Source: JAPUDQ01 sp049291395 (GTDB lineage: Bacteria; Patescibacteriota; Saccharimonadia; Saccharimonadales; Saccharimonadaceae). Taken from it: DNA of 29,432 nt. Of the stretch, positions 1 to 6,747 are shown piece after piece (the first letter of the stretch is position 1; every line of letters begins with the position of its first letter). The notes below the pieces were generated by a model that made no database searches, had not been told where the DNA came from, and saw nothing but the letters and a program-made list of their open reading frames with translations. Made by a program: the position numbers and the translations under genes. The stretch is from positions 1 through 29,432 of the forward strand of contig JBATPJ010000043.1 in NCBI GenBank assembly GCA_049291395.1, given 5' to 3'.

Positions 1-951
1 CGTAACCGCAAAAACGGCATGCGAACGTGGCAGATGCTAAAGGATATGTTAGGTAATCCTCTCTATGCAGGGTTTGTAACCTCTGACTACATAGACGGTA
101 GGCTTATTAAAGGCATACACGAACCTATCATTAGTGAAGCCACCTATTACCGTAATCAAGCAATCTTAAATGGCAGTTTACGTAACTTTAGCCGTTCAGC
201 AGAAGAAGAGTGGCCACTCCGTAGCGGATTCTTGCAGCACACTTGCGGTAAAGCTATGACTGGCAGCTCGCCCCGTGGTCGTAGTGGGCCAAGTCCTCGC
301 TACTCATGCATGTTCTGTAAAGCAAAAGAGCTTGGTATTTCAGTGAGTAAAATGCGTGGATTAGTGCATCAGGATTTTATGGACTTGATGGAACGAGTAC
401 GTCCAACTGAAGACGCTCAGAAGCTGTTTAAGCACATTGTGTTACGTGAATGGAATAATGAAACACGAGACTCGCATAAACTCGCACGAACGTTAGATGG
501 TGAGTTAAACGCCTTGCAAGACAAGCGTATGCGAACACTTGACCTATACATAGATAACAAAATTAGTGAAGCAGACAAAGACCGCAAACTAGCAGAGGTT
601 GATAACGACATTACAAAGGTAGAGTTACGCCGTGCTGAGATTACTGACGACATCAAGGATAAAGAGCAAGTAATAGATAACGCTCTACTGTTCATGAGCA
701 ATCCAGCATCATTTTGGAACCTTGCACCAATAGAGGTCAAAAGGCGTATTCAAGATGCGATATTCCCAGACGGGCTAATGTATGACTGTGATAAGGGATT
801 TAGAACCGCAAAACTAGCAGAATCTTATCTGTTAATACAAAAAATTCCAGCAAATAATGCTGAAATTCCTTGTTTGGTAGGGCACGCTGAGCTAGAACCC
901 GTGAGTATAGGTCTCCAAGCCGGCCGGGCCGCTGCTCTGGAGACGAAGTAG
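1..951 (+). CDS. Large serine recombinase, C-terminal part (5' end outside window)
   Basis: The frame is open from base 1, so this is the C-terminal part of a longer protein. The catalytic resolvase domain would lie upstream and is not visible. The start shows the 'recombinase' domain signature (MLGNPLYAGF), followed by a zinc-ribbon-like region around residues 75-100 (HTCG, then YSCMFC). A charged, coiled-coil-like stretch follows at about residues 150-225. This order is that of large serine integrases/transposases of mobile elements. Base composition is more AT-rich than the rest of the window, consistent with transfer. The last ~25 residues do not look like the rest of the family; there the frame runs antisense through a candidate RNA gene (839-981). 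A plus-strand terminator hairpin follows at 1029-1056. The family is sure; activity cannot be judged from a fragment. Confidence 0.85.
   Translation, partial: RNRKNGMRTWQMLKDMLGNPLYAGFVTSDYIDGRLIKGIHEPIISEATYYRNQAILNGSLRNFSRSAEEEWPLRSGFLQHTCGKAMTGSSPRGRSGPSPRYSCMFCKAKELGISVSKMRGLVHQDFMDLMERVRPTEDAQKLFKHIVLREWNNETRDSHKLARTLDGELNALQDKRMRTLDLYIDNKISEADKDRKLAEVDNDITKVELRRAEITDDIKDKEQVIDNALLFMSNPASFWNLAPIEVKRRIQDAIFPDGLMYDCDKGFRTAKLAESYLLIQKIPANNAEIPCLVGHAELEPVSIGLQAGRAAALETK
839..867 (-). terminator. Intrinsic terminator of the minus-strand RNA
   Basis: The minus-strand RNA forms a 9-bp stem (867-859 with 851-843, one U-G pair) with a 7-nt loop, and the transcript runs into six U. It lies inside the recombinase coding region on the other strand. 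Confidence 0.55.
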
Positions 952-981
952 GTTGCCTATCAAATGTTGCTGTCATGTTTG
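839..981 (-). ncRNA. Candidate ~140-nt RNA transcript of unknown family
   Basis: On the minus strand a perfect TTGACA/TATAAT promoter (988-1017) points into this stretch, and an intrinsic terminator (839-867) closes it. The predicted transcript is about 140 nt. It holds a 7-bp perfect inverted repeat (911-917 with 938-944) around a GC-rich loop, and a second smaller hairpin. No convincing reading frame was seen on this strand. Fragments resemble tRNA pieces (AGAGCAGCGGCC, GGGTTC), but I could not fold a cloverleaf. A tRNA remnant or attachment site used by the overlapping recombinase is therefore an alternative to an independent small RNA. Confidence 0.45.
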
Positions 982-987
982 GCTAAT

Positions 988-1017
988 ATTATAGCATAAA
1001 TGTTAACGCTTTGTCAA
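988..1017 (-). promoter_or_regulatory. Consensus promoter for the minus-strand RNA
   Basis: On the minus strand TTGACA (1012-1017) and TATAAT (988-993) are separated by 18 bp; both hexamers are perfect. Transcription would start near 981 and run left, antisense to the recombinase 3' end. No protein gene is positioned to use it. Confidence 0.7.
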
Positions 1018-1028
1018 TACCACACCAA

Positions 1029-1056
1029 AACCCGCCCTTTTGGGGCGGGTTGTTTT
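1029..1056 (+). terminator. Intrinsic terminator after the recombinase
   Basis: A 9-bp GC-rich stem (1029-1037 with 1043-1051), a 5-nt loop and a T-rich tail. On the other strand four T also follow, so it may work both ways. Confidence 0.75.
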
Positions 1057-1115
1057 GGCACCTTGTTTGTTTTCTCAATCGTACCACCATAAGCATCATG
1101 AGGCAAACGCATACC

Positions 1116-1145
1116 AAAAGCACCGCTGTTAGGCGGTGCTTTTTT
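1116..1145. terminator. Bidirectional intrinsic terminator
   Basis: A perfect 11-bp stem (1116-1126 with 1133-1143), a 6-nt loop and a T run to 1145. The A run on the left gives a T tail on the minus strand too, so it suits the minus-strand gene ending at 1160. Confidence 0.8.
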
Positions 1146-1159
1146 GACAACAAGTATAA

Positions 1160-1366
1160 CTATTTTATGTTACGGACTGTCAAGAAACCATTGCGTGGGT
1201 TCTCGGTCACTTCTTTGCCCTCTGGGAGCTCACAAGGAGTGCCTTTACCACCTTCTACCTTTGCGAAAAAGTAGATAGTTTGTTGTTTGCCACCGCGAAG
1301 CGTGACATCTTTTTTGTGCAAAAAGTACTGTACCCCTTTTGAGTTGGTGTGTGCGTAAGCTGTCAT
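1160..1366 (-). CDS. Small hypothetical protein (68 aa)
   Basis: A 68-residue soluble protein beginning MTAYAHTNSKGVQYFLH and ending in a basic, hydrophobic-rich stretch. It resembles short unnamed proteins I associate with CPR genomes, but no function can be given. The gene is clearly real. It has a strong ribosome binding site (AAAGGAGGAG, about 8 nt before ATG 1366), its own promoter (1403-1431) and a terminator just downstream (1116-1145). It is therefore a monocistronic, probably well expressed unit, lying downstream of and separate from the membrane protein gene that ends at 1435. No cysteines suited to metal binding apart from a single Cys, no signal peptide and no membrane segment are seen. 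Confidence 0.8.
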   Translation of the reverse strand: MTAYAHTNSKGVQYFLHKKDVTLRGGKQQTIYFFAKVEGGKGTPCELPEGKEVTENPRNGFLTVRNIK

Positions 1367-1402
1367 GATCAGATTCTCCTCCTTTAAACTCTTACGAATT
1401 CT

Positions 1403-1431
1403 ACTCTACCTGGGGTCGCCCCTGATGTCAA
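1403..1431 (-). promoter_or_regulatory. Promoter of the 68-aa gene
   Basis: On the minus strand TTGACA (1426-1431), a 17-bp spacer, then TAGAGT (1403-1408). The spacer contains the palindrome GGGGTCGCCCC (1412-1422), which could be an operator or a chance GC stem. Confidence 0.6.
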
Positions 1432-1434
1432 CTA

Positions 1435-2085
1435 CTAGATCGTCTTAAATCGATGCTTGAGAATAAATTTTAAGATGACGGCAACGATCATTCGCAGTAC
1501 GAGAACAGAGGCGACAAGCGCACAAAACAGCACACTGAAGCCCGCCAGATCAGGTGACCAGAGTGGCGAAAGATAATTGTAATGGTAGTTTTCTGGGTCA
1601 GGGCGCGGTACGACATTCGTCGGATCATCGGCGACACCGAGCGACTTCACTTTCTCGGCGACACAGGCCACGTAGTCATTGCGAAACGACGCCACTCCTC
1701 CCTGCCAGCGAGCCCGACACTCGATACTCGCTTGCTGGTAGACAGCGGCATTTGGGTTGGTACTACTCTGAGCGTTTTTGTCCCAGGCATCCAGCGCGCG
1801 ACCATACTCTTCCTCTAGGTACACTCCGTTCATAAGTGACGTATTCATATGCGTCGAGACGTAGCCCTGGAGTGATGCGAGTGATGATTTGATCGCCTCT
1901 CTATCGCCTTTTTGGTCGGCTGCATCGACTGCACGACGGAGGTTGTCCATCTGTATGTTGTTGAGTCGTAGCAGTGATGCGCTGACAAGAAGCCCGATCA
2001 CAAGGATCATCAGCAGTTGCCACGTCCTAATGTGACGGAGCCAGCCATAAAATTTGCTAATTGATTTGCGATCGATCGATGCCAC
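1435..2085 (-). CDS. Hypothetical two-pass membrane protein (216 aa)
   Basis: The start is GTG at 2085, with AAGGTGG about 10 nt upstream overlapping the stop of the MFS gene before it, so the two are probably translated in sequence. One hydrophobic segment lies near the N terminus (about residues 22-40) and a second near the C terminus (about 180-205). Between them is a ~140-residue mostly helical domain with two cysteines (ECRARW, VACVAEK) that could form a disulfide if outside the cell. The ends are basic and so likely cytoplasmic. I do not recognise the family. Its operon partner is a transporter, but no joint function can be claimed. Confidence 0.7.
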   Translation of the reverse strand: MASIDRKSISKFYGWLRHIRTWQLLMILVIGLLVSASLLRLNNIQMDNLRRAVDAADQKGDREAIKSSLASLQGYVSTHMNTSLMNGVYLEEEYGRALDAWDKNAQSSTNPNAAVYQQASIECRARWQGGVASFRNDYVACVAEKVKSLGVADDPTNVVPRPDPENYHYNYLSPLWSPDLAGFSVLFCALVASVLVLRMIVAVILKFILKHRFKTI

Positions 2086-2100
2086 GGATTGGTCCCACCT

Positions 2101-3339
2101 TTATTTCCAGTATAGCAAATGATGTTTGGTAAGCCCTGGCAGGCGGTTGACGAGTAGTGCCAGTACTGCGACCGCCACGATGACGTAGCCGATCTGGAGC
2201 GAGGCTACCTCACCGGTGTACATCGAGATAGTGCCGATCAGTGAGCAGTAGATCGCGGCGCCCAGCGCGGCAGACCCGGAGACCAGCGACATATAGACGA
2301 TACGATAACCAGGCAGCTGATCAGCCTGAGCGAAGTAGCCTTTGGTCAGAGGAAGCGCGTAGGCAGTCGTCGAGGCTTCGTTTGCGATATTGACCATCAG
2401 CACCCCAAACGGCGTATGGGCAAAGAGGCGCAGCAGATGCGTCATGATATCCGCTGCCACACCGACTTTCATGAGCTCGCGACTACGGTGCTTGTCGACG
2501 AGCAGTCCGAAGACTTTTGCAGAAGCAACGCCGGCTATGATCGTGACAGACGACAGCACCCCGAGCTGCGCATAAATTGCGTTGGACGAGATGCCAAATA
2601 CCGTCAAGGCGATCAGCAGCGACCACATGAAGCCGCTCGCGATGAAGTCAAAACCGACCGCTAGCTGCGCCACGAGACCGCCCCATATCGTCTTGAATGG
2701 CAGCCCGTGATAGGTAATCACTTGGTTGGTACGCACCGGCTCGGGGCTAGCCAGCAGTGGCAGTGCCGCAAGGCCAAACGTCAGCGAGGCAACGAGCAGC
2801 GTCGCCTGCGGGCCAAACCAATAAGCGATAAACCCGCCGATAACCGGACTCAAGCCTTTGGCGATCTGTTCGAGCATGTGCATATAGCCGAGTTCTTTGC
2901 CCGAATGCACCTCGTGGCGTACTTTTGAGAAGTCAACGAGATAAGCGATATCGTAGAGCGTCACCGATAGCGCTTGGAAAATACCAGCAACGACGATGGC
3001 GAGCATCCCGTATTCGGGTATGACAGTAAACAGCAACAGCGCGGGGACATAGAGGATATTACTGATAAACGTCGCATGCTTTGGCCCGATCCGCGCGATG
3101 AGATAGGCAAACGGCCAGGCCAGCAGGCTCCGTAACACGAAGTATCCGGCAAAATAAAACATGATAAATGTCAGCCCATAGCCGTTTTGATAGAGATAAA
3201 TCGCGATGAAGATACTGACCATCGAGACAGCCAGTGTCCGCAGCACGCGACTCGTATAGAGCTCGGCCATTTCCGAAAAACTCATCTCGCGCCAATAATG
3301 ACGCCTCTCAAACAGTCGATAGATTAGTTGTTTTAGCAT
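2101..3339 (-). CDS. Major facilitator superfamily transporter
   Basis: About 412 residues with roughly 12 hydrophobic segments, the layout of an MFS carrier. The loop after the second segment carries the short basic motif typical of the family (IARIGPKHA). The substrate is not predictable. The start chosen is ATG 3339; TTG 3387 and ATG 3375 are open in frame upstream but have no ribosome binding site. A TATAAC box (3350-3355) lies only 10 nt before ATG 3339, so the mRNA may be nearly leaderless. The gene diverges from murC and is followed by the 216-aa membrane protein with 15 nt between them. Basic residues after the first Met place the N terminus in the cytoplasm. Confidence 0.85.
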   Translation of the reverse strand: MLKQLIYRLFERRHYWREMSFSEMAELYTSRVLRTLAVSMVSIFIAIYLYQNGYGLTFIMFYFAGYFVLRSLLAWPFAYLIARIGPKHATFISNILYVPALLLFTVIPEYGMLAIVVAGIFQALSVTLYDIAYLVDFSKVRHEVHSGKELGYMHMLEQIAKGLSPVIGGFIAYWFGPQATLLVASLTFGLAALPLLASPEPVRTNQVITYHGLPFKTIWGGLVAQLAVGFDFIASGFMWSLLIALTVFGISSNAIYAQLGVLSSVTIIAGVASAKVFGLLVDKHRSRELMKVGVAADIMTHLLRLFAHTPFGVLMVNIANEASTTAYALPLTKGYFAQADQLPGYRIVYMSLVSGSAALGAAIYCSLIGTISMYTGEVASLQIGYVIVAVAVLALLVNRLPGLTKHHLLYWK

Positions 3340-3463
3340 GTTTTTGTTTGTTATACCTACCCTGTATTTAAGCATACTTTTTGCCAAAATAACAGAGTAT
3401 CATCGCATGGTTCTCGATGTCGTAACCATTTACTATTTACCATATACTCTTTACCATAAAGAT

Positions 3464-4750
3464 ATGCGAATATATTTTTCAGGATTAGGTGGGGTCGGTA
3501 TCGGACCATTGGCGGAGATCGCCCGCGATGCTGGCTATGATGTCATAGGGTCTGATCTGAGCGACAATCTCATGACCGAGCAGCTGCGAAGTCAAGGCGT
3601 GCAGGTCTTTATCGGCCAAGACGGCCAGAATATCGAGACCGCGCACGCTTCGGCGCCGCTCGACTGGTTTGTCTACACGAGCGCCCTACCTAGCGACCAT
3701 CCAGAACTCGTCTTTGCACGTGAGCACGCTATCCGCGTCAGCAAGCGCGATGAATTCCTGGCTCAGTTTGTCCGCGACCACGACCTCACGCTCATCGCCG
3801 TGGCCGGTACGCACGGCAAAACGACTACAACTGGACTACTTGCGTATGCATTTCGCGCGCTCGGCATACCGCTTAGCTACTCAGTTGGCACAACACTGAG
3901 TTGGGGCCCAAGTGGCCAGCACGATACCGCTGCCAAGCATTTTGTCTACGAATGTGATGAATACGATCGCAATTTTTTGCATTTTGAGCCGGCCATGAGC
4001 ATTATCACGGCGCTTGATTATGATCATGTAGACACATATACAACAGTTGATGAATACAAAAATGCCTTTCAGCAGTTTATACAACAGTCAGGCATGAGCG
4101 TCATGTGGGAAAAAGATCGTCGCTATCTCGGCAATTTTGACGCTGATTACGAAGCCTACGATGAACTGATGGATCTCAGCCATATCACGCTCGCTGGCGA
4201 CCACGTGCGACATAATGCGTTTCTGGTGCAACAAGTGCTGAAGCACTTGTTCAAGTCACGAGACACGAGTTACGAGTCACGACCCATCGCAGAATCCCAA
4301 ATCATCCATGCTATCAATGAGTTCCCCGGGACGGCTCGACGTTTTGAGAAGCTAACTGGCAATCTCTACTCTGACTATGGTCACCACCCCGCTGAGATCG
4401 CTGCGACACTACAGATGGCTGGTGAGCTGAGCGACCACGTCGTGCTCGTCTACCAACCACACCAAAACGTCCGCCAGCACCAGATCAAAGACGACTATAC
4501 TGATGAAGTTTTTGCTGGCGCCGAGACGGTATACTGGCTGCCGACTTATCTGAGCCGCGAAGACGCCGCTCTCGAGACACTGACGCCTGCTCAGCTGTCA
4601 TCACAGATCACTGGCGACAAAGTCCACCCGGCAGACATGGACGATGCCCTCTGGGACGACATCTGTCGTCACCGCGACGCCGGCCACCTCGTCCTCGTCA
4701 TGGGCGCCGGCTCGATAGATGCCTGGGTACGCCAAAGATTGACAAAATAG
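3464..4750 (+). CDS. murC: UDP-N-acetylmuramate--L-alanine ligase (MurC)
   Basis: A 428-residue Mur ligase that would add L-Ala to UDP-MurNAc in peptidoglycan synthesis in the cytosol. The N-terminal UDP-binding Rossmann motif is GLGGVGIGPLA, the ATP-binding loop is GTHGKTTT (about residues 118-125), the central acidic motif is YECDEYD, and the C-terminal domain begins near FPGTARRFE. Mpl and other Mur ligases are less likely because of the N-terminal motif and length. The start is ATG 3464; an in-frame extension upstream lacks homology. A TATACT box at 3443-3448 suggests a short leader. Near residues 264-274 the protein carries an extra stretch (SRDTSYESRP) encoded by a 7-bp DNA repeat, with a 9-bp hairpin just before it. 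The last codons contain the -35 box of the next unit. Confidence 0.9.
   Translation: MRIYFSGLGGVGIGPLAEIARDAGYDVIGSDLSDNLMTEQLRSQGVQVFIGQDGQNIETAHASAPLDWFVYTSALPSDHPELVFAREHAIRVSKRDEFLAQFVRDHDLTLIAVAGTHGKTTTTGLLAYAFRALGIPLSYSVGTTLSWGPSGQHDTAAKHFVYECDEYDRNFLHFEPAMSIITALDYDHVDTYTTVDEYKNAFQQFIQQSGMSVMWEKDRRYLGNFDADYEAYDELMDLSHITLAGDHVRHNAFLVQQVLKHLFKSRDTSYESRPIAESQIIHAINEFPGTARRFEKLTGNLYSDYGHHPAEIAATLQMAGELSDHVVLVYQPHQNVRQHQIKDDYTDEVFAGAETVYWLPTYLSREDAALETLTPAQLSSQITGDKVHPADMDDALWDDICRHRDAGHLVLVMGAGSIDAWVRQRLTK
4231..4283 (+). repeat. Hairpin plus imperfect 7-bp repeat array inside murC
   Basis: A perfect 9-bp inverted repeat with a 2-nt loop (4231-4239, 4242-4250) is followed at 4253-4281 by about four imperfect copies of the 7-mer GAGTCAC. 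The same 7-mer is tandemly repeated at 28202-28226. Because 7 is not a multiple of 3 the frame shifts across units, yet it stays open and keeps MurC in frame. Confidence 0.65.
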
Positions 4751-4767
4751 TAGTATCTTAGTATAAT
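4739..4767 (+). promoter_or_regulatory. Perfect consensus promoter
   Basis: TTGACA (4739-4744), a 17-bp spacer and TATAAT (4762-4767). The -35 box overlaps the last codons of murC. The start site would be near 4774, giving a ~125-nt structured leader before ATG 4901. This is the best promoter match in the window. Confidence 0.85.
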
Positions 4768-4775
4768 AATAGACA

Positions 4776-4887
4776 CTTCGTAGAGAATAATTTCTCCGAG
4801 GTACATTGATAGTATCGGTCAGCCTTGTGATAGCCCAAATATATACAACAAATGTTATTAAATTGTATATATCTGGGCTATCACAAG
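4776..4887 (+). promoter_or_regulatory. Structured 5' leader with 25-bp inverted repeat
   Basis: Hairpin I: 4776-4780 pairs with 4797-4801 and 4783-4787 with 4792-4796. Hairpin II: 4824-4848 pairs with 4863-4887 over 25 positions with one mismatch and a 14-nt loop. The right arm ends one base before the perfect Shine-Dalgarno AGGAGGTGA (4888-4896). It has no U tract, so it is not a terminator. It could be an RNA control element, a stabilising structure or a miniature mobile element. Confidence 0.7.
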
Positions 4888-4900
4888 AGGAGGTGACGAG

Positions 4901-5044
4901 ATGAGAGAAGAATTGGAGATCTGTCCGGAGTGCAAACAACGCACGGTACCGCTGGAACCGGACAAGGAGTGTGGCCCCGGCTACAACGCGACCTGCACAG
5001 ACCCAGAGTGCGGTTACTCCGAGTTCATCGAAGAACTCAGCTGA
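4901..5044 (+). CDS. 47-aa cysteine-rich (zinc-ribbon-like) protein
   Basis: The start is ATG 4901 and the stop TGA at 5042-5044. The ribosome binding site AGGAGGTGA (4888-4896) matches the full anti-Shine-Dalgarno, 4 nt before the start. The protein is acidic, with CPEC at residues 8-11, Cys24, Cys32 and Cys37 (CTDPEC), compatible with one zinc site. Cysteine pairs of this kind are seen in small zinc ribbons that bind nucleic acid or protein. I do not recognise the family and give no function. The consensus promoter, structured leader and downstream hairpin mark it as a self-contained and probably strongly expressed unit, between murC and the convergent trmB. Confidence 0.75.
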   Translation: MREELEICPECKQRTVPLEPDKECGPGYNATCTDPECGYSEFIEELS

Positions 5045-5053
5045 CCACATCAT

Positions 5054-5093
5054 CCGAGGGCGGGTGGAGATATAACACTCCATCCGCCCTCGG
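5054..5093 (+). terminator. Strong hairpin after the 47-aa gene
   Basis: A 16-bp stem with one G-U pair (5054-5069 with 5078-5093) and an 8-nt AT-rich loop. No U tract follows, so it may be an mRNA 3'-end stabiliser or an atypical terminator. It would also separate the unit from convergent trmB. Confidence 0.55.
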
Positions 5094-5162
5094 CGGTTCC
5101 CAAAGTTCATACGGCCCCCTAGCGTGTGAGTTTTGGAAACTGAATTTGCATCAAAGATATAC

Positions 5163-5834
5163 CTATTTCGGCGGGATGGCCGTCAAGAAATATGTCACCA
5201 GGCCTTCGGCCTGCCATTTGAGCTCGTAGGTCGTGGCGACTTTGTAGTCACTATCGAAGCCGCTGTCGTGCAGGTCATAGGACAGCTCCCGGAGTGTCCA
5301 GCCGGCTGTGACGAGCTGCTCGAGCGACCAGTCGAAGAGCGCGTGGCTGTCAGTCTTTTGGCGTAAGATGCCATCGGCGATCAGCGCTGATTGGTATAGC
5401 TTCAAAAAACTCGGTGCCGTCAGGCGACGCTTGGCATCGGACTTCTTCGGAAATGGATCAGAAAATGTCAGCCAGATCTCGCTGACCGAATGATCGGACA
5501 CGACCTCGGCCAGCTGATCGGCACGGGCTCGGATGAAGCTGATATTGCTGATGCCTTGGTCGAGCGCGACACGGGCGCCTTTTTGTAGCCGATCAGCCTT
5601 CACATCAAGCGCGATATACATTCGATCTGGGTGTCGACGCGCCAACTCGACGAGAAACAACGCCGTCCCCGCCCCTATCTCGACGACAACAGGCATATCT
5701 GCTAAGAGGTGCCTCCTCTTAGCAGACCATTCATCGAGTTCGAAACAATTTGGAGCGTTCGCAAAGAGCGCAAAGCGGTATTTTTTGCGTTTGCGCGATA
5801 TGATGAAATCGTCAGGGTTGAGATGTGTACTCAT
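5163..5834 (-). CDS. trmB: tRNA (guanine-N7-)-methyltransferase
   Basis: A 223-residue SAM-dependent enzyme of the TrmB family, which makes m7G46 in tRNA. Motif I is VVEIGAGTALF (about residues 49-59), the acidic motif is YIALDVK, and the family signature is seen as LTFSDPFPKKSDAKRRL, corresponding to the usual DPWPKKRH region. The C-terminal YELKW is also typical. Length is normal for the family. The start ATG 5834 is 3 nt after the stop of the upstream 128-aa gene, so it is the last gene of the minus-strand run from 9751 and likely relies on coupled translation. The 3' end faces the 47-aa gene unit. Confidence 0.92.
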   Translation of the reverse strand: MSTHLNPDDFIISRKRKKYRFALFANAPNCFELDEWSAKRRHLLADMPVVVEIGAGTALFLVELARRHPDRMYIALDVKADRLQKGARVALDQGISNISFIRARADQLAEVVSDHSVSEIWLTFSDPFPKKSDAKRRLTAPSFLKLYQSALIADGILRQKTDSHALFDWSLEQLVTAGWTLRELSYDLHDSGFDSDYKVATTYELKWQAEGLVTYFLTAIPPK

Positions 5835-5837
5835 GTA

Positions 5838-6224
5838 TCACTCGCTGCCGGGCACTGGTTCGGTAGTCGGTATGATAAGCCCGAGTGCCTCATCAGTGAG
5901 CGCTTGATCGTCAAACGACCCGATCTTTTTGAGCGTGTCCCGCTGCTCGTTGTATAGCTTTGTAAACGCCTCGATATCTTTCGTCGTGAGCTTGCCAGTC
6001 GATGAAAATGTCGGCGTATCACCCGTCTGCGCTGCGCTACGTGACGCATCGAAGCCAGGACGACTCAGATCAAGACCTGACGCGCCGCTCGTGATGTAGA
6101 GCGCCATGCTGATCGTCGTCAGCAGGATCGTGATAGCGATAACTGCGAAGATACCGCTCAGTAGCTGATTGGCGACAACCCATTGATGGACACGTCGATG
6201 CACTTTAGAGAAAAACTTTTTCAT
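5838..6224 (-). CDS. Hypothetical single-pass membrane protein (128 aa)
   Basis: A basic N terminus (MKKFFSKVHRRVHQW) is followed by one hydrophobic helix (about residues 22-46), then a ~80-residue polar tail rich in Ser/Thr and acidic residues, which would lie outside the cell. It begins within the last codons of the upstream gene (ATGA overlap at 6221-6224) and ends 3 nt before trmB. The pairing with the upstream secreted helical protein suggests the two act together at the envelope, but I know of no named family. Confidence 0.7.
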   Translation of the reverse strand: MKKFFSKVHRRVHQWVVANQLLSGIFAVIAITILLTTISMALYITSGASGLDLSRPGFDASRSAAQTGDTPTFSSTGKLTTKDIEAFTKLYNEQRDTLKKIGSFDDQALTDEALGLIIPTTEPVPGSE

Positions 6225-6739
6225 CGGGCATCCTTGACGAGATTCGCGAGGTCGCTGATGTGCTGGCTAAATGAATCAAGCTCGAGCTCGATAGACTTTG
6301 CGTGCGTACTGAGAATCGCTCGTTTGCTGCGAACCTCAGTCAGCTTACGATAAAAACTCACCGGGTTTGCCTGGCAGTCCATCAGCACCACTTCGCGCAG
6401 ACCGATCTCATAGCTCGTATAGTCATCCGTGAAATCCTGTCGGATACGCTGGACGTTGTTTGTCGCCGTCACGAGTGCGGGGATATTGTAGGTATTGGCT
6501 GATGCCCTGGCATTCAGGGCCGACATTAGTTTGATGACATTTGCTGTTGCGTTGCCCCGACTAACCCGTGTCACTGGATCGACATACTGGATGCGCTGTA
6601 GATTGCGCTGGGCCTCGCGACAGTTTCGCTCGATCATCGTGATCTCCTCGCTCGTGAGCGCAGCGGGGTCAAGCGCGGATACCGCAAAGGGAGATAGTAA
6701 GACGGAGAGTAAGGCCAAAAATAATAGTGATCGTTTCAC
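6221..6739 (-). CDS. Hypothetical secreted helical protein (172 aa)
   Basis: It has a clear N-terminal signal peptide (MKRSLLFLALLSVLLSPFAVSA, probable cleavage after the A-x-A-like end). The mature part of ~150 residues is mostly helical, with two cysteines (NCREAQ, DCQANP) that could pair outside the cell. The start is ATG 6739, 8 nt after the mutY-like gene, and the stop overlaps the next start by 4 nt. It looks like a coiled-coil envelope protein. The function is unknown, and no enzyme motif is seen. Confidence 0.7.
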   Translation of the reverse strand: MKRSLLFLALLSVLLSPFAVSALDPAALTSEEITMIERNCREAQRNLQRIQYVDPVTRVSRGNATANVIKLMSALNARASANTYNIPALVTATNNVQRIRQDFTDDYTSYEIGLREVVLMDCQANPVSFYRKLTEVRSKRAILSTHAKSIELELDSFSQHISDLANLVKDAR

Positions 6740-6747
6740 AGCTTCTA

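Noticed and set aside
905..955. tRNA gene or tRNA remnant on the minus strand
   Set aside because: AGAGCAGCGGCC and GGGTTC recall tRNA arms, but acceptor, D and T stems do not pair and spacing is about 8 nt too long. Kept only as an unknown RNA candidate.
1011..1274. 87-aa plus-strand ORF
   Set aside because: Runs through two terminator hairpins and antisense to the well-supported 68-aa gene.
4824..4887. Intrinsic terminator for murC
   Set aside because: A long stem but no U tract, and it lies downstream of a perfect promoter and right before a perfect Shine-Dalgarno, so a leader role is more likely.
4601..5110. 169-aa minus-strand ORF
   Set aside because: Crosses the end of murC, the consensus promoter, the leader hairpin and the 47-aa gene, and has no ribosome binding site or recognisable composition.
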